Assembly: GCA_000469685.2 (NCBI GenBank)
Contig: LS997564.1
Coordinates: 32,718,296-32,782,295, forward strand
Direction: 5' to 3'
DNA from: Haemonchus contortus
Lineage: Eukaryota > Nematoda > Chromadorea > Rhabditida > Trichostrongylidae
DNA length: 64,000 bases
Shown: one piece after another, positions 28,206 to 38,697 of the stretch
Layout of the letters: every line of letters starts with the position of its first letter
How positions within the stretch are numbered: the first letter of the stretch is position 1
Translations under genes and position numbers: made by a program
Notes under the pieces: generated by a model
The model's database searches: none
Told to the model about the DNA's origin: nothing
Seen by the model: the letters and a program-made list of their open reading frames with translations, nothing else

Positions 28206-28430
28206 CTAAAAAGTGGACGCTAATTTGTCGCGTCTCCAGTATGACCGGTTCCATAATCCAACTACGCCATCGATGTCAATCTGATCTCTGACCCGTTTAC
28301 CCTGCTGATGGTATTGGAGAGACCCCAAGTTGGCGAAGGCGCACAGGCTCAAGTCAGGAGAGTGAGCAGGATGGAGATGAACAATTGTAGAGCAGCCCAC
28401 ATCTACATCGACTTCTGTGTTCTTGCGCTA
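28206..28430 (-). pseudogene. Mariner/Tc1-type transposase relic (C-terminal catalytic end)
   Basis: The minus-strand translation contains VHLHPAHSPDLSLCAF, followed by GSLQYHQQGKRVRDQIDID. This matches the region around the last catalytic acid of mariner-type DDE/D transposases, where HPxYSPDLxPxD(F/Y) precedes a (F/L)xxL segment and a short helix. The Asp of SPDL is kept, but the Asp usually found a few residues later has become Ala. Only about 60 codons are open. Upstream sequence to about 28.7 kb has stops in all frames and no full N-terminal helix-turn-helix part was found. It is a dead fragment. Terminal inverted repeats could not be identified. A small GTCCACT / AGTGGAC palindrome lies at its 3' side. 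Confidence 0.6.
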
Positions 28431-29114
28431 ACAAGAGGGAAGCATTTTCTGGGCCCATAAACACCAAAGTAGGGTAGCGCACCACTGTTACAAATCACCC
28501 ACAATTGTGTTTGGGGCCGATGTGATGCCTTTCTAAATAATCTCAAGAGGACTGATCCAGAGGGGCAGAGGAAGAGGCTCATGGATCTTTGTGAACCTCG
28601 TTGAACTCGCTGAATAGGGAGCTTGTTGTTACTCAGCCACCGGAGTTACTCGGTTGGACGGCCGTACGAAAACCACTTTTCACACTGATAAAAAATGGAT
28701 GTAGAACGTTTCTTATGCCTACACGGTAATACGATTTATTCCGCAGTCAGTTCACGTGGAACAGATGCTGACATGCTAGGATACTTTCTTGTTTCTTTAG
28801 AGTATGACTGAAGGTGTACAAGCAGTTCCAGACAAGTTTGAGAGCAAGCGTATCGGTTTACTAGCCCCTTCTCGCCACCCCCCCCCCCCTCCTACCCGGC
28901 AATGATAAACTGGAGAAAATAATGGCCCATCATTGCCCTAGATTGCTACTCTCAAAGTAATAATAAACATAAACATAGCTTCATAAACAGACACGCTGAT
29001 TGACAAGACATCATGCAGGTAAAAATATTGCAAGGCTTGATTTAATTGGGGGATGGACACGGGAAGGGATCACATTAAAAAAAGTACAGAAACCTATGGG
29101 ACACCACCATAGTA
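28431..29114. other. Gene-free stretch with a C12 homopolymer
   Basis: This is probably the decayed 5' part of the mariner relic followed by unique sequence. A run of 12 C lies at 28878-28889. No gene is visible. Confidence 0.5.
28878..28889. repeat. C12 homopolymer
   Basis: Twelve consecutive C on the plus strand (G12 on the minus strand). Confidence 0.95.
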
Positions 29115-29683
29115 AACCGGTCGGTACTATTCCACTATTACAACCCCAAAAAGTCAAAATTTTAATTTTCGATGAAACTTCGCCTATAGGGGTAATCCGA
29201 TGCCCTGATAACGAATATGACCTTCATTTTTGGCGCTGGCGCCATTTGGCGCCAGTTGGCGCCAATTTGGCGCCATGGGTGTTTTCACCAAATTTGCTGA
29301 AAACTTGCGTTTAGGGGTTATTTGAGGTCCTGATAACGGATATAACATCCATTTTTACGCGCTGAGGCTATTTGGCGCGACGACAGGGCATACAGGTTGT
29401 GGGGGAGACGATGTGGCTTAATAAAAGTTTTATTCGTTGTCTGAGGACACAGAAATGGATGTTATATTCGTTATCAGGACCTCAAATAACCCCTAAACGC
29501 GAGTTTTCAGCGAATTTGGTGAAAACACCCTTGGCGCCAAATTGGCGCCAAATGGCGCCAGCGCCAAAAATGAAGGTCATATTTGTTATCAGGGCATCGG
29601 ATTACCCCTATAGGCGAAGTTTCATCGAAAATTGAAATTTTGAGGTTTTGGGGTTGTAATAGTGGAATAGTACCAACCGGTCT
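29115..29683. mobile_element. Fold-back (MITE-like) element with ~240-bp arms
   Basis: The left arm runs 29115-29355 and the right arm 29453-29683. Reverse-complementing the right arm gives the left arm with only scattered substitutions and one 10-bp difference, an extra GTTGGCGCCA in the left arm. The ends read ACCGGTCGGTACTATTCC and its complement. The spacer is about 97 bp. Both arms contain a cluster of the palindrome GGCGCC. There is no transposase and no clear target-site duplication. The short ORFs inside it (29000-29314 and 29372-29635) are by-products of the arms. Confidence 0.85.
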
Positions 29684-32338
29684 GGGAAGATAGACTCAAA
29701 GATTTGATCTGACCCTCTAAGCTCCAAAAAAGAGCGAGAGCAAGAATTATATACGGATTTTAATTCTTACAGTAATCCCGCATAAAATCACTAATTTTTG
29801 CAAAAATTCGTAAAGTAGCTCATCAAAGTTGTAAAGCAGAGCGTGAAGCGGAGCTGGGATATGGATACGTTAGGATCCTGGAACCGTGAAGGGTTAAGAT
29901 TTTTCAAGGAAAAAAGCGATTTGACTGAAAGGCAAGCCAAAAATCTGGCCCACGAAATAATAATCAATTTTCTGCATAAATTGCCATATGACAAACGAAA
30001 CATCACAAAAACAATGGATCGATACGTAACGGAAAGGTTTGTAGGCAAGTTGCTGACGGGCTGACGTACGTAGATAGTGAAGCCTAAAGGGCGGCGCATT
30101 GAACGGCACATGCCTAGGCAGACACTGGCAATGAATGGGAACAACTGATCTGATAAGGCCAAACTGCCATCGAGAATTAAAAGAGGAGCTGACTCATTTC
30201 CTCTAGTCAGCTTTGGAACACTTGGGCAATCACTGAGAGCCGATCAATAGCAAATATTTATAGTGAAAACTACCTATATGACGTCCGGTTTGTACACGAC
30301 TACTACTGCACATAGTAAAACAAATTAGAAAGGTAATCAAGGATGCTATTAGCAAGCATATCAAATAAGTTGGGGAATTTCTGCAAACCAGTGATTGAAA
30401 AGAAGTGTAGCAAAGATAAATTCAAAGTAAACGAAAACTTTTGAAATCCCGAAAATTAATCCCCAAAAAAGCATGACGCCTGCAAATATTCACAAACACT
30501 GGACAGAACCATCATTAAAGTGCATCCAAAGTTCAAAAAGGGATAGCCCTTCTACAATGATCACCTCCGAAAACGTTCGTTGAACTAGTAAGACCAAGCC
30601 AGTGTTACAAAACTAATGATAACATCACTATTGAACATTATTGATCCAGGAAGCACAACAATGCCTCCCTATTTCGATCGAATGGATAAGGAGGATATTA
30701 AGGATTGAAATCAAGAGAAGGCTCTGGGAACATAACTAATACAATATCTAATCAGAAAGAATACTAGTGAGAAAAGAGACCAAATCGTACCTCAAACAAG
30801 AAATAACCGCCGAAAAGGTAAACAGAGGCCGAAGCCTGGAATGAAATATGATAATACCTACCTTTCTGAAAATTCTAGAAAGCCTTTGCTGTGAAACGCA
30901 CGTGAAACTGGCTCGGGGAACATGTTGCCCTTCTGGCAAAAAGAGGCAGGGCTCCGACCAGTGAATACTCATGTTCAATAAGAAGTTAACTCAAGTAATA
31001 AGATGTAACCAATCAAACCTATTAATGTAGTGGGTCCATGTTCGACCTTCTTCCGGCCAGCGAAGGACGAATACCGACCAAATACATATTTTAGCTTTTG
31101 CGTAGCATTAGCGGAATAACGTTTTCTAAGTGGGTTTGTTGTTAGGATTGATAAAGCATTTGCCCGGACGAGTCTCATTTGAGTTCTGACCATTTCGGAC
31201 CTATACGAAAGTGAGGACGCCAAAATATTAGTGATGGAAAGTTTAAGGCTGGTCAGCGTCCTTTATGGCGAAAAATGAAGTGATATGAAGCGAATTGTAA
31301 ATGGTACTTTGATGCACTTTAACATACCGTAAACAGTACTTTCCAGCAAAAGTACTTTCCAAAGTAAGCTAAAGTGCATCAGAGATCAAAGGACATATAG
31401 AAAGTACATAATATAAAAAAATACCGCAAAACGTGTAGGATGGAAGCTCTTGGAAGGATGAATTACGGTAAAACCTTACTACAGTTTCTAGAAGTTTATA
31501 TGATACTTAAAAAGATCTCAAAGAAAATGAACTTCGTAAGGGCTTCGGCCCAAAGACCGGTATCAAAAGACCAAGGAAATACCATTCATTCGCCACGTAA
31601 CATTGATTTAAGTAAAAAAAAATCAATTCAATGTATACACTCGAGTGATTACATTTTGGGAACTTGGAACCGGATTTTTTTCCGATCCAACGATATCGAT
31701 TTGAAAAAAAAGACATTTTGATGAATAGCTGTATAGCCACACCCTAGAGTGATCTGTGATTACGTTCCCCAGGAACAAAGTTAACCTATTCGGGATTCCC
31801 TAAACAGACCCACAAGGGACCATGGCAAAATGAATTCATTTTAATTGAAAAACTATAGAAAAAGTTTTCGTCAATTATTTAATTGTGAGGCAAAGATAAG
31901 AGGATTATTGAACAGAAATATAAATAAGCATGGATAATACTGCAGGAACGAAAGGAATTCCTAGATAACAGTTGTTAAGCAATATACAAGGGAAAAGGTA
32001 AAATCTACAGATCGCCATTCAAAGAAAAGGTCATGGACGTTGATTTGACTGAATTGATGACCCATTGAATCATTTATGGACTGATGCCAAATGACCAGAC
32101 GATAACAAAAAATTGGTGAGTAGGAAAAGAGCAAATGCGTATGGTCCGATTTCATGAACATCAAACTTCATAACCGATTACTATTTTCACTCAGATGTGT
32201 TTCATATCATAAGGTATGCTTAAACTGATAGTTACAGTGTAAATCTTGAAAAAACTCGATCTATGACCAGATTCCTATCGTAATATAAGCCGTGCAAGAA
32301 ATAAACTGAAATAACGCTGCATCTGAAAAAGTGGCGTT
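29684..32338. other. Gene-free stretch
   Basis: No supported gene. A 73-codon plus-strand ORF at 29843-30064 has a helical, basic, protein-like composition but no recognised family. An inverted repeat (GATGCACTTTA / TAAAGTGCATC) spans 31311-31380. Confidence 0.5.
31309..31382. repeat. Inverted repeat
   Basis: Arms of about 12 bp (TGATGCACTTTA and TAAAGTGCATCA) are separated by about 50 nt. The spacer holds two direct copies of AGTACTTTCCA. Confidence 0.6.
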
Positions 32339-32524
32339 TCATCCGTAACTCTTCTGCGGCTCAAACATGTTATTATACGGATAATTGTGATGAAAGTCGA
32401 CGATGGGATCTCCGATTGGATTGGAATTTCGAACTTGCAGAAAAACATTCAATAACGCTTCAAACCATTCAGAAACGCCCAACAGCCATTCCCATGCTCC
32501 CGTTCCCGCTAATAATTCTCCCAT
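32339..32524 (-). CDS. Possible 61-residue small protein or 3' terminal exon
   Basis: On the same strand as the MRPL51 gene and about 0.8 kb downstream of its stop there is an open 61-codon frame. It starts MGELLAGTGAWEWLLG and ends NNMFEPQKSYG before TGA. A good AG acceptor (TTTTTGTCACAG) lies about 35 nt upstream of the ATG, as expected for a trans-spliced leader, and an in-frame TGA directly precedes the ATG. Residues 8-32 could form an amphipathic Trp/Leu-rich helix. A second reading is that only the last ~32 codons are real, as a terminal exon behind TTTTTCTGCAAG near 32435. I recognise no family. Confidence 0.33.
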   Translation of the reverse strand: MGELLAGTGAWEWLLGVSEWFEALLNVFLQVRNSNPIGDPIVDFHHNYPYNNMFEPQKSYG

Positions 32525-33330
32525 TCAATTGTTGTCATCACTTTTGCTAAATTTCTGTGACAAAAACCAAAATCCTACTTTTGTATCTCCCTTTCTATAC
32601 TTGGCTGTATTATTATAGTGATCTACCTTCTGACAAATGCCAAGATTTGACTGAAAACTACCAAGAAAAGAATCAAACACCAGTCTTTATCTAGACTTCA
32701 TCGAAAAAAAAATAAGAACTGAGAATCTTTGGGTTTATCTTCCCTATTCAAATACCGAGGCAAAGGCCTTTCAGATAAATCGGACAAATCTTCAAATAAC
32801 TCCTCGAGTTCGATCCAACTCTTTCACCAACACAGATCACTTCAAAAATAGCTTTTTATAACAGTGACATTAACAAAACACTAAAAATGAGCAAAACTAA
32901 GTAAACCTGCAAAACGATCTTCAACAAATGTCTGATGAAAAACAAAATATCAGATAATCTAATTCAATCGATTCTGGTCGAGCTTTAGCTATGACAGCTG
33001 CCATACCTCAGGGGGAAAAATGTGACAGCTGCTTAGAAAAATTCAGTCAATGAGTATGAGTACAAAGAGTAAAGGACAAAAATCGGTCGAAAAACAAAAG
33101 TTCATGGTTAAGTACTACTTGTACTCCTTTCACACCGCAGAATAGAACAACCTATCACAGCACGTACTTAAGTATGGGTATTGATTTTGCGCAAGCGCCA
33201 CCCATTTCCCTTCCAGTCCGTGCGGCGACATGGCGTCTGAAGTGTGAAAGCAGCAAGGATGAATGGGTTTTGTAAAAAGATTCATGACAGCTAGACATCA
33301 ATCTAAACATATTCTTCAAAGCGCACTGCA
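32525..33330. other. Interval between MRPL51 and the small ORF
   Basis: No gene seen. It is AT-rich and contains no perfect AATAAA close behind the MRPL51 stop on the minus strand. Confidence 0.5.
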
Positions 33331-33927
33331 TCAAACCAGATCCTGATAGGATCGTCTCGATTTATCTTTATAGAAATAATCTGGTTCTTCGTCCCATAGG
33401 CCAAGATCACGTTCACGCTGTAGCTCGTCCTGTTTTTCGTAGTTATGATGTATGAGCAAATATTTGATCCTTTTACAAAGTTCATGCCATCTTCTGGGCG
33501 AATTTTGCTTCAATTTTTCTGCATACAAGTTCCTGTAGTGTATCAGCTTCACCAGTTCATTCGCACGATGCTGTCCGGGAAAACCTCGTAGCCACTTTGG
33601 TGTGTGGTATTGCAATAAGGCTGGGTGAAGTTGACCATCTCCGAGTAGGTCGATGTAGTCATTCTGGCCAAACAGCGCTTGCGAATCTCGCCATGGTTGG
33701 CGGTTGCGAATCGGCGGTCGCGCGACTGGTACGCGACATCCTGGGATACGTGGTAGTGGGTCGACTCCTGGGCGATGATAGCGAAACTGGTAGCCGGCAT
33801 CAGGTGGAAAAGCTCTTGATTTTTGACGGTCATCAACCACACGTGGCACTGAACTACGACTGTGAAGGGTTGCCTGGGAACTTGAAATGGGCGGTACGTT
33901 CAGAAGGAGCCGACGAGTTGCCAGCAT
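33331..33927 (-). CDS. mrpl-51: Mitochondrial large-subunit ribosomal protein L51
   Basis: This single-exon frame encodes 198 residues. MRPL51 is a structural protein of the large subunit of the mitochondrial ribosome. The conserved part spans roughly residues 70-165: PPIRNRQPWRDSQALFGQND, then a stretch ending in PKWLRGFPGQ, then ELVKLIHYRN and the RWHELCKRIKYLLIHHNY block. These match the vertebrate protein's W-x-x-x-x-A-(M/L)-F-G-x-(Y/N)-D, P-x-WLRG and LxKRI(R/K)YL segments in order. The protein is longer than the ~128-residue human form because of an Arg-rich, acid-poor N-terminal extension that fits a mitochondrial presequence and a charged tail after residue 165. The start is well fixed: ACTTTTCAG ends 4 nt before the ATG, a spliced-leader acceptor. 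It lies about 1.6 kb downstream of DR1 on the same strand. Confidence 0.88.
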   Translation of the reverse strand: MLATRRLLLNVPPISSSQATLHSRSSVPRVVDDRQKSRAFPPDAGYQFRYHRPGVDPLPRIPGCRVPVARPPIRNRQPWRDSQALFGQNDYIDLLGDGQLHPALLQYHTPKWLRGFPGQHRANELVKLIHYRNLYAEKLKQNSPRRWHELCKRIKYLLIHHNYEKQDELQRERDLGLWDEEPDYFYKDKSRRSYQDLV

Positions 33928-33931
33928 CGTG

Positions 33932-33942
33932 CTGAAAAGTAA
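33932..33942 (-). promoter_or_regulatory. Spliced-leader acceptor of mrpl-51
   Basis: TACTTTTCAG on the minus strand ends 4 nt before the ATG. Such a short leader with a consensus acceptor and no upstream exon is typical of nematode trans-splicing. Confidence 0.65.
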
Positions 33943-35544
33943 CTTCTACAGATATGGGCACATTGTGACTGTAGATTCTATTTTGCGCATTTCATATTTA
34001 TTTGCTGCGAGCGGTCGCGTTGCGTTTCACGACCTCTCGCAGCTGAGACTATTAGAATGCGCTTAAAGCAAGGAATAAAAAACTCCTACAGGTCTACAGG
34101 TTCCGTTCATAGTTGAGCAAGCGCCAAGAAAAGTGTGGACGTAAGATTGGCTACCAGCAATAGGTACGTATTGATTTTATGAACTACAACACCCGCACTC
34201 AGGCGTTTTCTGTGTTTCGCGTGATCGATACGCACGTATTGTTCAAAGCAGACTTTACGAGCCTCTAACTATAAACGGCACCTTACTGGTGTATGAGAAT
34301 CAAGCATTATAGTCCCTGAACATACTTTTTTTCAGAAGAGGAAAACAGAGCACGTAAACTACAGTAATACCGCTGCAATTCACTATCTAACCGAAATAAA
34401 AAAAATCTTGAAATAACAATTACTCGTTACTCGTTTGAAAATGAAATTTTCAAAACAAATTCTTACAGCCTATGACCTCAATTGGATCAAGGAGGTGTAC
34501 AGCCTCCTTCTATAAAGGTGTTCATGTCTACAATACCTGATTCCCACACTCATCCACTGTTAAAAATAAGTAGAAACGAAAACGCGGTAGCAGCAGAAGA
34601 AAACTGGACGTACAGATGCTGAAAACCCAGCGATTCTGCTCATCTCACTGAGTACCGTGACCCAGACCAAAATTCAATGTAAACTGCATCGTAGGTTAGA
34701 AACCAGTAAAACGGATAATTAAGCCTACGGCTCGGTAACCGCTCGCCTCATATTCTCATTTTGCGACCGCGTATTCGGTACAATTAAACATGGTGAGATT
34801 ATACAAAGTAAGGCAAAATGAATAAAGGAATAAACTTTAAAAACAAATGGCCTATGAACCATTTCATTGCCAAGAAATTCGAGAAATGCAATAAATATTC
34901 ATTGAAATGCGTACATTAGAGAAATTTTCAAAACAGAACCGTACAAAAACAACTTTTGAAATTGTATCGCACGTAATTCTAAAAATATCTTGGAAAGACG
35001 TTCAAGAGCATTCAAAAACATGCCAAACCATCTGTCAACAAACGGGTATTATACGAACAGTCGATTATCAATGAAGAGCGAATATGACACGAAAGGAATA
35101 CTCAGCGAAAAACAACAGAAAAACCTACCTTCAACTTGAAAAAAGAAGGAGAGGGTTAAAGCAAAATGAAAAAAATGAAATAGGCTTTGCTGGATTTCCA
35201 GAAATTTAATATAAACACCGAGCTCTTAGCAGAACTCATACCAGAAACTGAACGAAGATGAGCACGAATGAAATTCAAACAACCGGAAATCGGAAGAGGG
35301 AAGGAATTTGAAAACAGATGGCAAGTCATAGCGATCTCACCATTCACCTTCAAGGTATGGTGTCCAAAATAGTCCTACTCACCTCAATTTTAATGAATAT
35401 TTCTTCAATAAGTTGAAATTTAGGAAATAAAAATATTTGGAATAACAGTTGCAAAGCGTGGCTATCTTTTTACAACTTGATCTTTCGCCTTAGTAGGACC
35501 TTCAAAACGAAAAGGAATGCCACATCAACCCCGATTATGAACAA
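33943..35544. other. Interval between DR1 and MRPL51
   Basis: No gene is visible in this 1.6-kb stretch. It contains the 3' untranslated region of DR1 at its right end. No clear promoter elements are seen. Confidence 0.5.
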
Positions 35545-38500
35545 TCAGACATCATACTCATCGTCATCCTGTGCTGGTTGCGCTGCAAACACTTGCTGTT
35601 CTGGAAGCAGAGGCTGTACGGCTGCTGCCTGTGCTCGTAACTGATCGGGATCCTGTTCCCTTGCTTGTTGGATTAGTTGCTGCTGCATAAGATACAGCTC
35701 CTCTTCTGGTATGCCGCATTTGTCAAGCCTCGAATTCTTTCGTTTCAGACGTTTCTCAGCCGCAACCTCAACCAACACCCATAAATCAATGAAACAACCT
35801 ACACAGTAAGTCTTAAACTGTAGAAGATGGAATTCAGATCAACGAAAACTTTCTTCAGGAGTAGTTTCACTACCAAGGGCGCCACACAGGGTAAGTAGCC
35901 AAATGGACAGCTGGCAGCCCAACCCGCTTGGGTGTACCAGTTCCGAACCAAGTGCAAACACATCCTTCAAACTGTCGACTGACTGAGTTGGTCGTGGAAT
36001 CTGACATAAACCTACATAATGAGACCCACAAGTGAACCTGAGGAAAGACGGCATTGTGGCGTGTAGGATCCCAAAGTTAACGAAAAGAAGCCGAGGAAGG
36101 GATATAACCAAAAACATAGGATTTCACTGCGAGACAGAAAATTCAGGCTTCTACACTACAAATTAGCTGCGCTTTAATTAACTTTTAATCATAATTGAAG
36201 GGGGGGGGGGGGGGGGTTGGTCCACAAAAGGAGTGGGGTAATCCATTCCTTCGGGACTTTGAATAGATGTTGCTGCTCCGAATTTTTTTCCGAAAAACCT
36301 CACCCGTTCTCGACTGCTTTCATATGTAGGCTATTCCCAGAAGCCAGCCCTGTCGTTCCGGTTTATGCTATAACAAGGGTGAGAATGCAAACAGTTTCTG
36401 GCAATAATGCTATTTTGATATTTTGAAAACGATCACTTCGCACTTTCCCAGAAAAACAGCTCTCATAAACCAAGCAATTGGTAAAAGGCAAATATTGGAA
36501 ACGGGATTGCCCTGTGCAGAACACAAAGGAATAACCTTGACTGGAGGTTGGAGGGAGCAAAGCGCGATCAAATTCAATAGGTCGTGAGAGGAATGTTGAA
36601 ATTTAACAGATGAAAGGGAGCGATGATAAATTGCTTCCTTTCACCTGTTGAAGTTCAACATTCAGGGGCCATGGCCTTCGAGCGAAGCCATCCTTCTAAA
36701 GTTGAGTTAGAGAGCTTATTAGAAACGATTTGATGGTAAAGCGGGGACATGACGGGCTCTTGCGATTCGAATAAGAACAAATTGGACGGGACCGGAGATT
36801 CGGAAAAGCCTTCCAACATTGGTAGAGCAATTGTAAAGGCGGTCGACACTACTTTTTACCTCTTCTCACGAGATTTGCTCTGAAATCCTGAAATGGGAGC
36901 TGGAAAACTGGCTGACCAAATCCGATTGTGTGAGACAACAAATCTGGAACCAAAGAAGAGGGAGCCGAAAAGGGTGAACTAGACCAATTGTAAAAAGGTA
37001 GATTGCATAAATATCCAGCAGATAAAGGAGGCTAGTTCTGTGAATAAGGCAGGGGAAGCCTAAAAATGGGCTTTGCAGGAAGAAAACGCAAAATGCATCC
37101 CATGAACACCTTCTTTTAGGGCAGTCAGTCGAAAAGCTGTCTAAAACGGCGTAAGCACGAATAAGGGATGAACGGTAAGAAGGGATCGCTGGTAATGGGA
37201 AACCATAATAATAATTAGTACTCTGGCACTAGAACTAAGCGCATCCATATAGTAGGCCTCCACAATTCACTCAACCCTCGGGTTACGTCTGTTCCTCACT
37301 GAGGACAGCTATCTTTGCTCATCTATTGTAATTTTGGGTGGAGTTTTTTCTTGTAATGGCTAGTGGCGCACTATCATATAGCCCGAGGATCGGATCTTGG
37401 ATGGATATTCGCTCGGGTGAACCAATCTCACATCCCTCCAGGGTCATTTATTGGATACCGCTCGTGGGAGAGGATAAAAGTACTGATGTGTTCGGGTGAT
37501 CAGCGCAAGTCATTGTACAGGCTACATACGTGTCAAAAACTACACCACGTTTTCGAATGGAAGGTGCAGGGCGCATTCCAAAACCGCTATTGATAAACGT
37601 CAGACTTTATTTTTCATCCATTCGTCGTATTTTCCAAGAATGTAGGCACGCTTAGAATTTTTCAGACACCATTTTTATGTCGCGGTCTAAATTTGCAGTT
37701 AATTCACGAAGAAATACTCGAATTACGAGGCCTTCATGAATTGGCTGCAAATTCACACTGTGACATAGAAAAACAACCACCAGGCAGGTATACTTTGAAT
37801 GTTGGCTGCCGTGAATTAGATTCAATTGTGACAAGGTCAAGGCAAAGCCAAATTGCAGCTAGACTCTCGTACCAGTTAGGCTAGGGAGTACAGATACTTC
37901 TAGATGATCAATTTTAGATTTGCCGTCCACAGATTTCCTAATCATGGATTTGATAAGCCAAGGAACGTATCAAATATCATGCAGGATTCTAGGCGAAAGG
38001 ATAAATTCCAAAATTTCTTGTGCCATAATTAGGAGGCCAAATGGTAATGGAATTCAGTGTTAAAGAACCGCTAAGGCGCCAATTGAGCAAGGGCCCAAAA
38101 CATAAGCCCACAAAAGGAAAGCTGAGACTTGGTGATTCGAAAGAAGGAGAGGGGTGGGGGGAGGGAGGGATCGCAGAAGGAATCTGATTTTCGACCTCCG
38201 ACCGATTTTTCCACTCTGGTTTCAAATTTTTCTTGAACAACGTAAATGCTAGGTGGATACGGTGGTACATATAATTCTACGTCATGCTATAGGTCAACAT
38301 GACGTAGTGGGGGGGGGGGGGAATCCCTACACCTCTTAACTTCTGCAACAAATTCAAGATGAAATACTTCAACAAGCTAACCTTACACTCGCCCAGAACG
38401 CTGTCAGCGGCTTCAGCATAATCTGGTGGGAATTGTAGTAGCTGTAATGCCTTCAGCACATGTTCATGATAGATGGTTTTCCGCTGGTCGTGTCCACTGA

Positions 38501-38657
38501 CATGCTGCGCGCCTCTTGCTACATACTTTACGAATTCTACACAACATGCAGCAAACAATTCTCGGGATTCATTTGCGATTCGCATATCCGGCAGTACTTC
38601 CTTGATGATCATACTGATACCCTTAGCGGGTAGTCCGACTTCGTTTTCATCTTCCAT
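35545..38657 (-). CDS. dr1: DR1 / NC2-beta, TBP-associated transcription repressor
   Basis: Two coding exons, 38657-38382 (92 codons) and 35766-35545 (73 codons plus TGA), join in phase 0 to a 165-residue protein. DR1 pairs with NC2-alpha (DRAP1) through histone folds and binds TBP on core promoters, blocking TFIIA/TFIIB entry. Residues 14-92 form the histone fold: SMIIKEVLPDMRIANESREL, then the FVKYVARGAQHV helix, the TIYHEHVLKALQLL helix and SVLGECK. Residues from about 93 carry the KRLKRKNSRL basic linker and the family-specific IPEEEL motif, then a Gln/Ala-rich segment and an acidic DDDEYDV tail. This is the same order as in human DR1 (176 residues). The donor is AAG/GTTAGC and the acceptor is GGTTGAG, which is less canonical. 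The 2,615-bp intron holds a SINE, two G homopolymers and a strong hairpin. Confidence 0.9.
36200..36216. repeat. G17 homopolymer in the DR1 intron
   Basis: Seventeen consecutive G on the plus strand, so C17 in the DR1 pre-mRNA. It can form a G-quadruplex on the non-transcript strand. Confidence 0.95.
36592..36662. repeat. 71-nt pre-miRNA-like hairpin in the DR1 intron
   Basis: Arms at 36592-36621 and 36633-36662 pair over 30 positions: 26 Watson-Crick, two G-U (or its complement) and two mismatches. The loop is 11 nt. Pairing stops abruptly outside the arms. The length, the isolated bulge-free mismatches and the small loop fit an animal miRNA precursor. A degenerate palindromic transposon end is the alternative. 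Being inside the intron of DR1, it could be processed from that transcript. Confidence 0.6.
37345..37580 (+). mobile_element. SINE copy C inside the DR1 intron
   Basis: The head GTAATGGCTAGTGGCGCACTA matches the head of copy E. The body keeps TATTGGATACCGCTCGTG, GAGGATAAAAGTACTGA and a final GAATGGAAGGTGCAGGGCGC. It is more diverged than copies A and B, and is inserted in the antisense direction relative to DR1. Confidence 0.65.
38277..38321. repeat. Palindrome next to a G13 run, 60 bp inside the DR1 intron
   Basis: 10-bp arms CTACGTCATG (38277-38286) and CATGACGTAG (38299-38308) flank a 12-nt loop. The right arm is followed directly by 13 G at 38309-38321. The palindrome contains the CRE-like core ACGTCA in both arms. 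The donor of DR1 exon 1 is at 38381. Confidence 0.75.
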
Positions 38658-38688
38658 CCTTTACGGTACTTCACGTTTGAACAGCGCT

Positions 38689-38697
38689 CTGTAAGCG
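38689..38697 (-). promoter_or_regulatory. Probable spliced-leader acceptor of dr1
   Basis: CGCTTACAG on the minus strand ends 31 nt upstream of the DR1 ATG, with no other AG-rich acceptor closer that is better. It suggests trans-splicing onto a short leader. Confidence 0.45.

Noticed and set aside
29000..29635. Two plus-strand ORFs of 104 and 87 codons
   Set aside because: They are readings of the two arms of the fold-back element, and no known protein is recognised.
32339..32435. NDUFB8 C-terminus suggested by a YPYNN motif
   Set aside because: Only five residues resemble the family. The remaining conserved NDUFB8 segments are absent upstream on this strand.
33303..33485. 60-codon minus-strand ORF at the 3' end of MRPL51
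   Set aside because: It is a shifted frame of MRPL51, whose own frame is open to 33331 and matches the family.
33597..33935. 112-codon plus-strand ORF
   Set aside because: Lies antisense to the well-supported MRPL51 coding exon.
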